Of a stretch of DNA of 64,000 bases, positions 43,828 to 54,107 are shown piece after piece. Source of the stretch: Phytophthora hibernalis (Eukaryota > Oomycota > Peronosporomycetes > Peronosporales > Peronosporaceae); NCBI GenBank assembly GCA_012656075.1, contig JAAKBF010000007.1:186001-250000 (forward strand), given 5' to 3'. The translations under genes were made by a program, and so were the position numbers. Within the stretch, counting starts at the first letter, position 1; each line of letters opens with the position of its first letter. Below the pieces are notes generated by a model that ran no database searches, was not told the origin of the DNA, and worked only from the letters and a program-made list of their open reading frames with translations.

Positions 43828-46800
43828 TTATTCTTTCTCTTCACCTACCATCTCTTTACGCTGAACAACCTCATTCGCCGTCTCATCACCCTGCACAACC
43901 TCACACGCCATCCCTTCACTCTGCACGACATCGCTTACTGCGCTTGCCGCGTCGTCCACACCGGCATCTCCTCCACCCCCTTCGCCGTCCTCACCTTCTT
44001 CGTCGTCTTCTTCGTCGCCTTCGTCCTCGGTGGTGCTGCGGCGGCGTATCTTTCCTAGTCCGTGCATCCGAATACAACACGAGGGTGAGTTCGCTCTTCG
44101 TCATTTTCCACCTGACATGCCAGATTTGTTGACATGTGGTGTTGCCGGGGTAGTGTCCGGGCCGAATCCTGTCACAGAGGTAGACGCTAGTATTCATACA
44201 TATAATCAGTGCAAACTTGTCATCGCTCAAACCACAATTTCGTACCGCTTGCTTCCATCACTTCACGCATCGCAGTAAAATATTTTACCTCTTGTTCACC
44301 GACCTTCTTCTGCCTGATCGAGCACACATTGCACTGGTAATGTGGTCGCTTCCGAAAGCCGTCTCGAATGTGAACCCACACAGAGAATTCTGTAAGCTTG
44401 TGCTCCACCGGAACCGTGCATGCAGCAGGCATTGACACACGAGGCCAAACAATCTGCGCACAACGTACGAGTTAGAAAAAACATGTCAAGCATGTACAAC
44501 ATATACGTTCAAACCGATGAAGTATATACCTCATCGATGAGATCTTCTGCTGCAACTTGCAGTAATTGGGACTGCGAGATCTGAAGATACCCCGCGTGGT
44601 CAGCCGGCGGTTCACCTCTGTTTCTGGGCCTCGCGATAAACGATGTAAGTGTTGACAATCGCCATGTCGACGAGGCCCAAGAAGAATGTCTTGTAGTACT
44701 TTCGGTACCGCACTGCAAGCTGAAGCGAGTAACGCTGGGGGCGTAGTTGATCATGAACATCTACCCCGCCCATCCAACGGTGGTAAGCACGCATTGCGGA
44801 CGGGCGGGGAATAGTTATTCTCTGGCCACCCGGAACGTGACGTCCTAGTTTCAAACAAACAACGAAACATAAAGTTAGATCAATAAATGGTTTGGATAGA
44901 CAAGTGTTCGTACCGCAAGTATGCGAGCTTGTACTGCCTCAAGTTGAAAGTAGATACACCGGCAATCGATCCCACCAGCGTAGCACTTGTAACTCGGGAC
45001 AACACTTGCAACCGCTATTGCAGACGTTCCGCGGTCCACATCCGGCAGTCGCGTTGCGTTCTTCGTTATAAGCGCCGACGGGAGCCCTTTTTTGTTCGTC
45101 TGGATCGTGCCGATGCTGTAAACGTTGCGGGCGAGAAGATGTAGAGCTAGTTGAATCGACACATAGAATCTGTCTGTCACAACCGCATGAAACACTCCGT
45201 CTTTTAGGGCGGGGAGGACTTCATGGAGATTGCAGATTACTGCTGTAGGGCCGGAGTTCGGGTCTGCTGAAAATCGCGTCGGCGATGCGCCACTTAGCTC
45301 GTCCGTGTGCTGATGTGAACCACAGTAAACTTCAAGGCTGCACGTGTAGGATATACAGCATAAAGTAAAAAGAGTTATGTACAACATGTGAGACTTAGCC
45401 AAAATAATCAAACCCCGCGGCCTCCCATGCAGGAGTCACGGTGATACACGTACCGAAGACAGTATGCAGTTTTAGCACAGCACGTCATGAAGATCATGGT
45501 CCCCCATTTGTGAGGCTTGTCCTTCATGAACTGCTTGTTCACGTTGCGGCGGCTTCTTGATGGTATGATTGCTTCGAACCTTCCAGGCTCGATCTGCCTC
45601 GGTCCCCGAGTCAGCGTTGCTCGTAAAGTGCAAATTCTGCATAACCCGACTAAAACGAGCCTTCGACATGAACTGGTTGAATGATCTTTTCGGCACAGCT
45701 GCAATTGGGGTCTTGCGCCAATGATCCGCGAAGCGCCGTGTGTGAGGGCACAACATTCTGGCCACCAGTAAGCCCATGCAATGAAGAATTTCCTTTGGCT
45801 TGATGTTCTTGTGTCTCTTCGTTTCGCGCAGCAGAATATCCTCTTTGTTGTAGTATCGCCTCTTTCCAACTGCTTGTCGTACATTCGGTCCACGCGCTCA
45901 TTCAGGTGCTGGTCGTAGTAGCGATTGGTTTTGGTTTCAATCCGATGCCAGAATCTGGGTGGCATGAAAATCAAAAATAGTTGCAGCGGCGATTCGGCCA
46001 TCTCCATCCTGCAATACGTCTTCAGTTGGACCGCATTTTCCTGTGTACAGACCCGGATAAGCCTCCGGTCTCTCGAAATGCGTGGTAATGTCTGGTTGAA
46101 TCATACAACATCATCACAATTAGTACATGTTGTTTATTCGTCATTTGTGAAGAGCGTACCAAAATTCCAACCGTTCACTTGCATCTTCTTCAGCACATCT
46201 TCGTCCTGCGCTAGTACAACCATCTCGTCTTTGGTTAGTTGGCGCCAGTCCTGTGTAGTAGTCGTCCAGTCGCGCGTCAGCTTTCCCATCGCAGTTTGTA
46301 GACGGTCCCTGGCGAGCTCTCTCGTCATTCTTCTCTTTTCGCGAGCGATGAGTGCTTCCCAGTTCACGACATCATCATCGCCCGAAGAACCGCCATCTTC
46401 TTCTTGACTTGATCTACACAGGGCTGGTCGACGAGTGCTGCGGCAGATACATCCTCCTCAGACTATGTCTCAATTTAACAATCTTCAGAGTCTGCGTCAT
46501 CTCCTCCATGTCTGAATTCAGGCCCTCGCCGACAGCTTCACGGGACATCTCCGACACAGCAATGGTCTAATTTTCAGCAGTCCTAGCAGCATAATCCAAA
46601 TCGCCAGATAGTGTTCTGGTATCAAAATAATAGCATCACATTATACATGTACAACACAGATATGATTTTACAACCTTGTACGGTATATACAGCATGACAT
46701 CAGCCACATACCGTGCCGCCGATGGTTGTTTTGCTGCTGACGCCGCACTGTCACACACAATACGATAATCATGCAGCATATCAGCGTGTTAACATGTTGT

Positions 46801-47610
46801 ATATACTGCATGCACGGGTCCACAAACCTGGTAGACAGATCTGGCGAGGTCGTTCGCGGCGGCGCTATACGCACCGGAGATGAAAATATTAATCATCGTC
46901 ATCTCCAGTGATCTCTGCATCCACGACGGGTGGGATTGTCGCCTTCCTCGCTTGATTCTTGGGTGGCACAGGCTTCGGTGCCGCCATAGTTATTTGCGCA
47001 TCTTGTAGTTGAGTAAGTGCTTGCTGACGGGCAGCTGCTCCTCGACTTTCTGCGTCCGTCACCTTCTTGCGTCCAGCCTCTTTCGCAACAGACTGGCTTA
47101 CAGCCTTCGCCTCCGCTCGCGCGATGGCGTCCGCCTCCTTCGCGTCCTTTGCCTCGGCAGCCAGCTGCCGCTTCGTTTCCTTCTTTTTCACCGGAGCCTT
47201 CGTCTTCGTTTGCTTCTTCTGGTTAGTTTTTTTACAAGGGGTGGGCCATGCGCTTCTTCGCAGCAGCAATGTAAGAAGCGTCCTTTCCTACTGGAGGACG
47301 CCGATAGTGAGGCGCCGCCGGCCGTGGCCCTATCGTCTGGGCTGCCTCGACGCCCGGTGGTGCGCTTGGATCCGCGTCCTCGAAGTCAGCGTCGGTCTCC
47401 CTCTCCCCGTGCATGTACGCCCTGTGCTCTGCAGAGGCGTTGGCGCTCAGCAAGACTCCTTTCTTGCAGTCGTGCTAGGAATCGCGACGTGTCCCGCCGT
47501 GCCGCCATTTCCGAGTTATGCTTACTTCTCGGCTTTATCTCGAATGACTCGAAATCGTTGGCTGCGGGCCTCGTACCCACCAACGGTCTGGTTACAATGT
47601 CAGTCATCTT
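43828..47610 (-). pseudogene. PiggyBac transposase, unit 1
   Basis: Cut-and-paste transposase of the DDE_Tnp_1_7 type. N terminus near 47606: MTDIVTRPLVGTRPAANDFE, an acidic/basic linker (VKKKETKRQLAAEAKDAKEA) after a shift near 47240, and WNFDITTHFERPEAYPGLY across an intron. Catalytic region (45.8-44.9 kb): PHTRRFADHWRKTPIAAVPK, RFSRVMQNLHFTSNADSGTE, HKWGTMIFMTCCAKTAYCLR, then LEVYCGSHQHTDELSGASPT and VVTDRFYVSIQLALHLLARN. C-terminal: YHRWMGGVDVHDQLRPQRYS, RKYYKTFFLGLVDMAIVNTY, HYQCNVCSIRQKKVGE and CDRIRPGHYPGNTTCQQIWH (Cys/His ribbon). Introns read at 46748-46827, 46616-46711, about 46089-46157, about 45346-45452, 44849-44914 and about 44445-44531. Shifts near 47240 and 45700 break it. Confidence 0.85.
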
Positions 47611-47684
47611 TGAAGTGTCTTTCTCTTGCGTATTATCGATCTTATGTATGTTTTTTGTCCTAACACTGTGCATTCACAGTGTCT

Positions 47685-47712
47685 TTAACATGTTGTATAT
47701 ACAACATGTTAA
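47685..47712. repeat. 28 bp perfect palindrome bounded by TTAA
   Basis: TTAA-CATG-TTGTATATACAA-CATG-TTAA. It is directly followed by CCCCCCGG, so the right TTAA with its C run looks like a piggyBac terminus inside unit 1. It lies upstream of the unit 1 transposase start. Confidence 0.95.
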
Positions 47713-48079
47713 CCCCCCGGTGCGACGTCAAATCTTAGATGCACGGACTATTTTTCACATGCTTGATATCAAACATGTTAAAGAAAGCCTAGACTTGAAT
47801 TTTGTATTGGCGAAAAAGAACACCATCCGTATCTCGGTGCAAAGTATTATAAACTGCACCGATTATGGTGCATATCAAGCGTCATCAGGGATTTCTGTGG
47901 GCATCACGCTTGATGTAGCGGATGTGGTTTTGGCCCTTTTACTGGGAGTGACTTTTCTTCGTTGCTAGACGCGTGCAAAACGACTGCGAATGCGAATTTG
48001 AGTATTGAACTTGAAAAGAAAACGAGGGAAACGCAAGCATTACTTGACGATTACTCGCAGGTACCCCCTGCTTCTGTTC

Positions 48080-48955
48080 CTACTGAATATCACCGTCACT
48101 TGTCTCCTCTCCATTTACAAAGCCATCAACCTCTCCGTAAGTGCTAGTGATTTCTTCCTTCTTATGAGCAGCGACGTCCTCGGTATCCTCAGCAGCGATG
48201 TCCTCTTTATCATCAGCAACGCTGGCCTCCGTCTCCTCAGCAGCAACGGCGTCTTCATCGCCATCAGTATGGGCACGCTCTTCCTCCTCCTTATTAGCAA
48301 CGACGTCCACGTTTCCAACTCCAACAGCAAGGAGATCACTCTGTCCGTCAGTGTACTTGTCTTCATTCTCGTCCGCTTCGCGAGAACGTGTACGATTCTT
48401 CACAAGTGGTCTCACCTGGACGATGCGGTCGCAACGACGCGTCAGGCGCTTGATCCCATTGTGCCCAAGCTGATGCCAAATTGAGTAGCAGGTGGAATTG
48501 TTGTTGGGGTAGTGTCCTTGACACCCTGAGCACACAAGTACATACTAGCATGATATCAAGTATTATGTCGACGTTAACATGTTGGATGTCAAGCAGTATG
48601 CACTTGCCGCTCAGAGCATTTGCATCACTTTGGACAGTAAAACAGTGTCTCTTGGAGATTGTACCTAACTGTCGTGAGGATAGTGTATACCTTGAACTGC
48701 CGCTGGTGTCGTTTGAGAATTCCATCTACCTCAACTCACTTGTTGTCCATTTCGAGCTTGTGGTTTCCTCGGGTAGTAGATTTTGTCCGTGTGGGCTATA
48801 TCTGATTTAGCATGTACAGCAACTTCCGCCAGTCCCTCAAAATTCAGCGCTGCAGCGGGGTCCTTCTCAATCAGTTTTGGCATCTTCGCCAGGAGGTCGT
48901 AACGGCCGATTAGTCTCCTTTCTTCTGGTACGCTATTGCGAGCGGGCATCGTCAT
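48080..48955 (-). pseudogene. Third piggyBac gene remnant inside unit 1
   Basis: EGLAEVAVHAKSDIAHTDKI, then an intron (GTGAGTTGAGG...GTGCTCAG, about 48530-48690) and CQGHYPNNNSTCYSIWHQLG with RRCDRIVQVRPLVKNRTRSR. This resembles the C-terminal zinc ribbon and tail of piggyBac transposases (compare CDRIRPGHYPGNTTCQQIWH at 44.1 kb). An acidic tail (TDGDEDAVAAEETEASVADD) follows to 48080. The catalytic part is missing. Together with the TTAACCCCCC terminus at 47709 it suggests an older, deleted copy in unit 1. Confidence 0.55.
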
Positions 48956-49315
48956 CTGGGATAGTCTGGTGGGCGTCGATCGGCGTTACCTCGTTCTCCT
49001 CTTCCTTCTACTCGCTGATGTCATCACCGTGGTTCCTTGTACTGCTGACATACGTGCCATGCTCGCGTGTAAGCCGCTCTCGAACGTCACCCGTCATCTC
49101 CTCTACGCGGGGAAGAAACGCCTCGGCCTCGCGGCATCTCACGCGACGCGACTAATTCTGGAATGAACACTGACGGCTTGATATCAAGCATGTGAGAATT
49201 GTCACATGCTGCCTTATCAAGCCTTAGTACCGGGGATTAAAAGAAGGGTCGTTTTGCCCTTTTTGGCTACATGTATGCATATACAACCCGTGAGTGCGGG
49301 CCCCCCAGCCCCCAG

Positions 49316-49700
49316 CCCCCAGCGCCCACGGCCTTTTCGGCCTCTTATCAATTTTTAGGCACATGTTGTACGGTAGAACGTGTTATAGCCACCGGACACT
49401 TAGTTTTACTATTTTCTCGGATAAGTACGGGTACCGTTTCTGTAAAACGCGACATGAGACCTCTCTACAAATCCATGTTTATGTTGTACATACAACGTGG
49501 CTTCGACGTTCAAGTTGCTGTATCGCACATCATCATAGCGGTAATTACCGGTAATTTCAGTGGCCCTTTTATCGAGAGACAAGACACGAGTTGCAGAGTC
49601 GTGGTTGCTCAACGTATAAGCGAAACATATAGCGGACTCATCAAAATATGCACGTATCGGACACATCAATTCCTATCTCATTCAATTCAGTCATCATCCT
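49316..49700. other. Left end and 3' flank of piggyBac unit 2
   Basis: Terminal CCCCCAGCGCCCACGG with subterminal ACATGTTGTACGGTAGAACG, the same arrangement as at the left end of unit 1 (terminal repeat, then palindrome). No gene. Confidence 0.6.
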
Positions 49701-50335
49701 ACTCGTCACTCATTCTTCATTCTCCTCCGCGGCGATGCTGCCGCTCTTCTTCGTCACCACCCGCACGTTCGTTGCTGGTAGAAGACGCATGAGCAGCCGG
49801 CCCTTTGTCGTCTTCATCTTAGCTACCCACTTCGTCGTCTCCATTTCGCTGGCGCTTGCGTTTTTCCGCTGCCTTCGTTCCGCTGCTCGGCGCTGGATAT
49901 CGCGGCCACATCGTGGGTGTGTGCGCTTGGTTCTGTTTAGTGCCAAATCTGGGAGCACGTCATTAAGTTGCCAGGAAAGTGTTTCCACACTTTCTGACAG
50001 AGATAAGTCCCGTACAGGCATAATTGTTAGTGCAAACCACTGTCAACACGGCCATCGCAAAATAAAACACTAGTACCGGGCGGTTTCGGACACGCTACAA
50101 GCGGCGCAGTAGTACTTCGTAGCGCGCCTCTCCGATCCGGCGTTTTATAATAGAGCAAACCTTGCATTGTCGTTGACGTCGTGTTCGAACACCGTTTACC
50201 ACCTGATAGTCCGGGCTCTCAACTGGATCGTGGCCCTGAGCCAACGGAGGAAACGTTCCAGATGTATCGTCTTGGTTTGTACTGGTCTGTAGAGCAGCGC
50301 AATGATAAACGTTTGCACTAAATGTTCAACATGTC

Positions 50336-50592
50336 GTTATACAGCATGTATATGACAGCACAGCGTGTACAGCGTGCACGGTCCAACTCCGTCATACAAC
50401 ATGTACATGGCCGCACAGCGGGTACAGCAGGTACGGTCCAACTTTGCCATGCAACATGTCGTCATACGGCATTTATATGGCCGCACAGCGCGCACGGTCC
50501 AACTCCACCATACAGCATGTAGACATACAACATGTATCTTGCCGCACAACGCGCACGGTTAACCCCAGCATACAACATGTAGCCATACAACT
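50336..50592. repeat. Minisatellite in a piggyBac unit 2 intron
   Basis: Four to five irregular copies of about 55-75 bp built from ATACAACATGTA, ATGGCCGCACAGCG, (GT)ACAGC and GCACGGTCCAACTC. Each copy contains one ACAACATGT word, the half-site of the composite's palindrome. Confidence 0.85.
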
Positions 50593-51982
50593 TGAAAAAC
50601 TTACTCTCTCCGCGATGTTCCTCTCATGCAGCTTCAGCATTTCAGCGTGTTGCTTCAGCAAAACGTCAGCATGCGCCACTGCTTTCACGTCGGTACGTTT
50701 CTGCTACTCTCGAAACGCAGTGCAGGCGTTCACAATAGCCACGTCCACCATCCCCATGAAGAGTGCCTTGTAAAACTTCTTGCACCAAGTCTGGAGTTGC
50801 AGAGAATAACGCTGGAGACGGAGTTGATCGTGAACATCGACGCCTCCCATCCAACGATGGTAGTCCCGGGTCATCTCTGGACACGGGATAGTTTGGCGGT
50901 TTCTAGTGCCGCGCGTACGTCTCCCTGTTCAAAATATAATACGTAGTTAGAAAACTTAAAATATTCATTTTTACATTATTCGTACCGCACGTTTCCATGA
51001 CACGACCCGAGCCTGTATCCAAAATTTGGACGGGCTTTCGGTCCCACCAAACGAGGCCTGTCATCAGCAGGTGGGTTTTGCTACCGCCATGCGAGTAGTG
51101 CCATGAGGCATTTTTTGGGGTCGATCACGGTTTTCTCGACAATTTCTTGAGGGTATCCAACTCTGTCGCCTATGATTGTGCCGATACTGTGTACATTGCG
51201 CCGCAACAACTGAAAAGCGAGCTGAACCGATCAGTTACCACTAAACGGTAGACGTCGTCCTGCGGGGATGGTAGCACAGCCTCGAGGTTCTGGATGACCG
51301 CTGATGACCTGTTTTCAGCAATAACCTTCAAGTCTACATGTTGTCAGATATATCATATTCGAAAAGTACATCATATCAGCTACAACATGTTTAACTTTGC
51401 CAAAAACAGAGTCCGAAAAGACTCAGTTTTGTTTGTGTGTCTGTACAGCACGTCATGAACATCTTTGTTCCCCGCTTGTGAGGCTTTGCCTTCAGATACT
51501 GACGTGTGGGGTTGTTGCGGTTCCTTGATGGGATGATTCCCTCATCGAAGGAAATTACTGGTGGGGTCTTGTATCCCATGGTAAATGTTCCTTGTAGAGT
51601 ATCAATTACTGAGCGTATCTTCCACATTCTGTCGGTAGCATCCCTCACGTCTGCGTTATTCGTAAAGTGAATGTTGGCCATGACATGCTCAAATCGGTGA
51701 CGTGGCATGTAGTCGTTGAAGGTCCCGCGAGGCACAGCCCCAAAAGTGTTTATCTGCCAATGATCGCGGAAACGCCGGCGGTGTGGGTTCAACATCCTGA
51801 CCAATAGAAATCCCAGCATATGCAACAAGTTCATGAGGCTTGATGTCGGCCTTTTGTTTTACTCACGGTCCATAAATTCATTGTTTTACTTCTTTCCCGG
51901 GGTTCTCTGCTTGTCAAACGTTCGGTCCACTCTTGCCGTGAGGTTCTCCACGAAACGTCTGTTTGACTTCTTCGGTACATGT

Positions 51983-52185
51983 AATGAAGTGTTGGATCTA
52001 GCAGAGTCGCCATTGAAGTTGTTCCTGTTTTCGTGCCGAAGGACTTCTCCAGCACTTCTCCAGAACTTCTCCAGTCGCCGTTGAAGTAGTTCCTGTTTTT
52101 CGTGCCAAAGGACTTCTCCAGAACTTCTCAGAAGTCCTTCGGCACGAAAAACAGGAACAACTTCAACGCTAGATCCAACACTTCA
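51983..52185. repeat. Fold-back repeat in piggyBac unit 2
   Basis: 51983-52049 (ATGAAGTGTTGGATCTAGC, then GTTGTTCCTG, CGTGCCGAAGGACTTCT) is inverted at 52129-52185. Between them lies a second direct copy of the middle part (GTAGTTCCTGTTTTTCGTGC). It resembles the fold-back in the gag-like gene at 12.9 kb. Confidence 0.9.
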
Positions 52186-54107
52186 TCACTTGGCCCATAC
52201 AACCCAGTGTACAAGTCGGTGTAACGGTGATCAGGCGGAAACTGCTGAGGGTCTACAAAATGTCACATACAACATCAATAGCATTAAATGATACAGTACC
52301 ACGCGTAAGCAGTTAATATGACAGTACCACATCTCCATCCGTCTGCAAGCATTTCGACCATGTTCGCGTCGTCTTTCGCAAAGTCAACCATGTCCTCTTT
52401 CTCCAGTAGATTCTACTGTCTCGCCATCCGAGTATTCTCTGTAGTATCACCGCGCTGGGCATTCACAACACCGTCGGGTGTCTATTCATCACTGTATACC
52501 GTATCCTCGTCTTCGCCTTCAGAATCCGCGCCGATCGCATTCAGTGGGTCGTCTTCATCAGCGTTTTCACGCGCTTGCCATGCTTCTCGCTCGTTCTATC
52601 TCCTCTCATCATCAAAGAAACAGATTTCAGTCTCGGTATCGTCGCAATCCGAATCGAGCACCCTGAACTCAGCGATTTCTGGCTGAGTGCATTCAGCCAT
52701 TGTCGGAACGGTTCCCGCCCCGATTGCCGGACTCTCGCAATCCCGTTCAGGTGTCGAACACTCAGGCGCGTGTAGAACGTCATTTCTAGCACATGACAAC
52801 ACCATACATACAATAAACAACATTAGTACACATGTTGTGCAACTCATAATGTTGGATAAGCATGGATGATATCGCGTTTTATGCATGTTGGATGCATGCA
52901 GATGTTGTATCTGACGTCGATTTGAGATGATGTATCTTCACTCTGGATAGATGCTGGAAGGTGGTCTTAGTGTAAGATCCTACATGACATACAACATAAT
53001 CAGTGATTTCATGGTGTCAGATACATCATCTTTCATGTCGTACATCGTCGGACGTCACGGGTCTGCTTCGGGCGATTTCACCTCTTCTTCGGCGGCAGCC
53101 GCCTCGCATTGAGTTGCTTTCCGCTTGTTCGACTTCGACGACTCAGTGAGCGAACCGCCGTGCGTTTCGGCGGGGATTCTTCTTCGTTTGTTTCTTCTTA
53201 TCCGACACAGCATTGCTCAACCTCTCCCGCGCGTCCTTGTGCGCCGATACGCCTTCAACTTCAGCAGCCGCTTTCTTCACCTCGGTTGCCTTGTCTCGCG
53301 CCACATTTGCTGCGCTTGGCTTCCAGTTTTGCTTAGCAGGCGTCTTTTTGGAAGCCTTCGGCTTCCGAGGTGGGGCGCCATTTCTTCTTCGTCGTCGTCC
53401 AGGTCAGCTTGTGGGGAAAAGTCTCCGTTGTCTTCCTTGTCCTCCCCATCGTCCTCCGTATCTTCGTCAGGCACGTAGTCGTCGTCCTTCGCCTTGCGCT
53501 TCCGCTCAACAGGTGTCTTCTTCCGAGACCAGCGTGCGTAATTGCGGCGACCGCGCGGCGCTCCTCCGCAATTCGCAGATTAAGAGCCCGCCTGTAGGAG
53601 GCATCCTTCCCCGTCGGAGCTCTCCAGCTCTGTGGGGACTGTGCGTAGGCTTTCATGCGCAGGCGGCGGCGCCGGATCTTCGCCGAAGTCTGCGTCGTTC
53701 TCGCGCTCCCCGCGAGGTACTTTGCATGCCCCTCGACTATGCGCTGCCTCTCGTTGCTTCGACCCGCAAGACGGTCGAAAAGTGTTGGTGCTGCACCCGA
53801 GATTCCCGGCGAGGTGTCTTCGTCTCCATGCGTTTCCTTGACGTCTTGCGTTCTCTTTGTCTTTTTCTCAAATGAGCACCAGCCACTGATTCGGAGACGG
53901 AGGAGGGAGTCTGAAGCCAGTTATTCACTGTTTATCAACGGTATTATGCCTAGCCCTGTGCATTTGCAGGAACGTCTCGTTTTTGTAAGGATTTGATTAT
54001 ACTTGGTTTCACTATTTTTGGCCGTTCGGAGCCAATCCCTATTCAAACATGTTGTGCGTACGAGATGATTGATGCTGTCAGATACAACGGTTTGGCGCTG
54101 GGGTTAA

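Larger units (their letters stand above)
49710..53930 (-). pseudogene. PiggyBac transposase, unit 2
   Basis: N-terminal acidic and basic exons at 53.9-53.1 kb (DDDYVPDEDTEDDGEDKEDN, SPQADLDDDEEEMAPHLGS) and 52.9-52.3 kb (EFRVLDSDCDDTETEICFFD). The catalytic part is at 51.9-51.0 kb: FVENLTARVDRTFDKQRT, HMLGFLLVRMLNPHRRRFRD, FEHVMANIHFTNNADVRDAT, GYKTPPVISFDEGIIPSRNR and HKRGTKMFMTCCTDTQTKLS. The C-terminal half is at 50.9-50.6 kb (DYHRWMGGVDVHDQLRLQRY, KKFYKALFMGMVDVAIVNAC) with a tail ending near 49710. It is related to unit 1 but well diverged, with introns in matching places, for example after the MTCC block. Broken by shifts and by the fold-back at 52.0-52.2 kb. Confidence 0.82.
43447..54103 (-). 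mobile_element. PiggyBac composite inserted at TTAA in gypsy B
   Basis: TTAA stands at 43443-43446 and 54104-54107, the 4 bp target duplication of piggyBac. Between them lie two piggyBac units in the same orientation. Unit 1 is 43447-49300, with ends CCCCCGCACTCACGG and, inverted, CCCGCACTCACGG. Unit 2 is 49316-54103, with ends CCCCCAGCGCCCACGG and, inverted, CCCCAGCGCC. Their junction is the C-rich CCCCCCAGCCCCCAGCC with no TTAA. So the outer ends belong to different units while the target duplication belongs to the whole. Confidence 0.85.

Noticed and set aside
47009..47968. Plus-strand frame of 319 residues, the longest plus frame in the piggyBac region
   Set aside because: Antisense to the Lys/Ala/Glu-rich transposase linker and crossing the palindrome and a terminus; no domain content.
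53125..53875. Plus-strand frames of up to 220 residues, Arg/Ser/Cys-rich
   Set aside because: Antisense of the acidic N-terminal exons of piggyBac unit 2; the minus strand shows the expected acidic linker.
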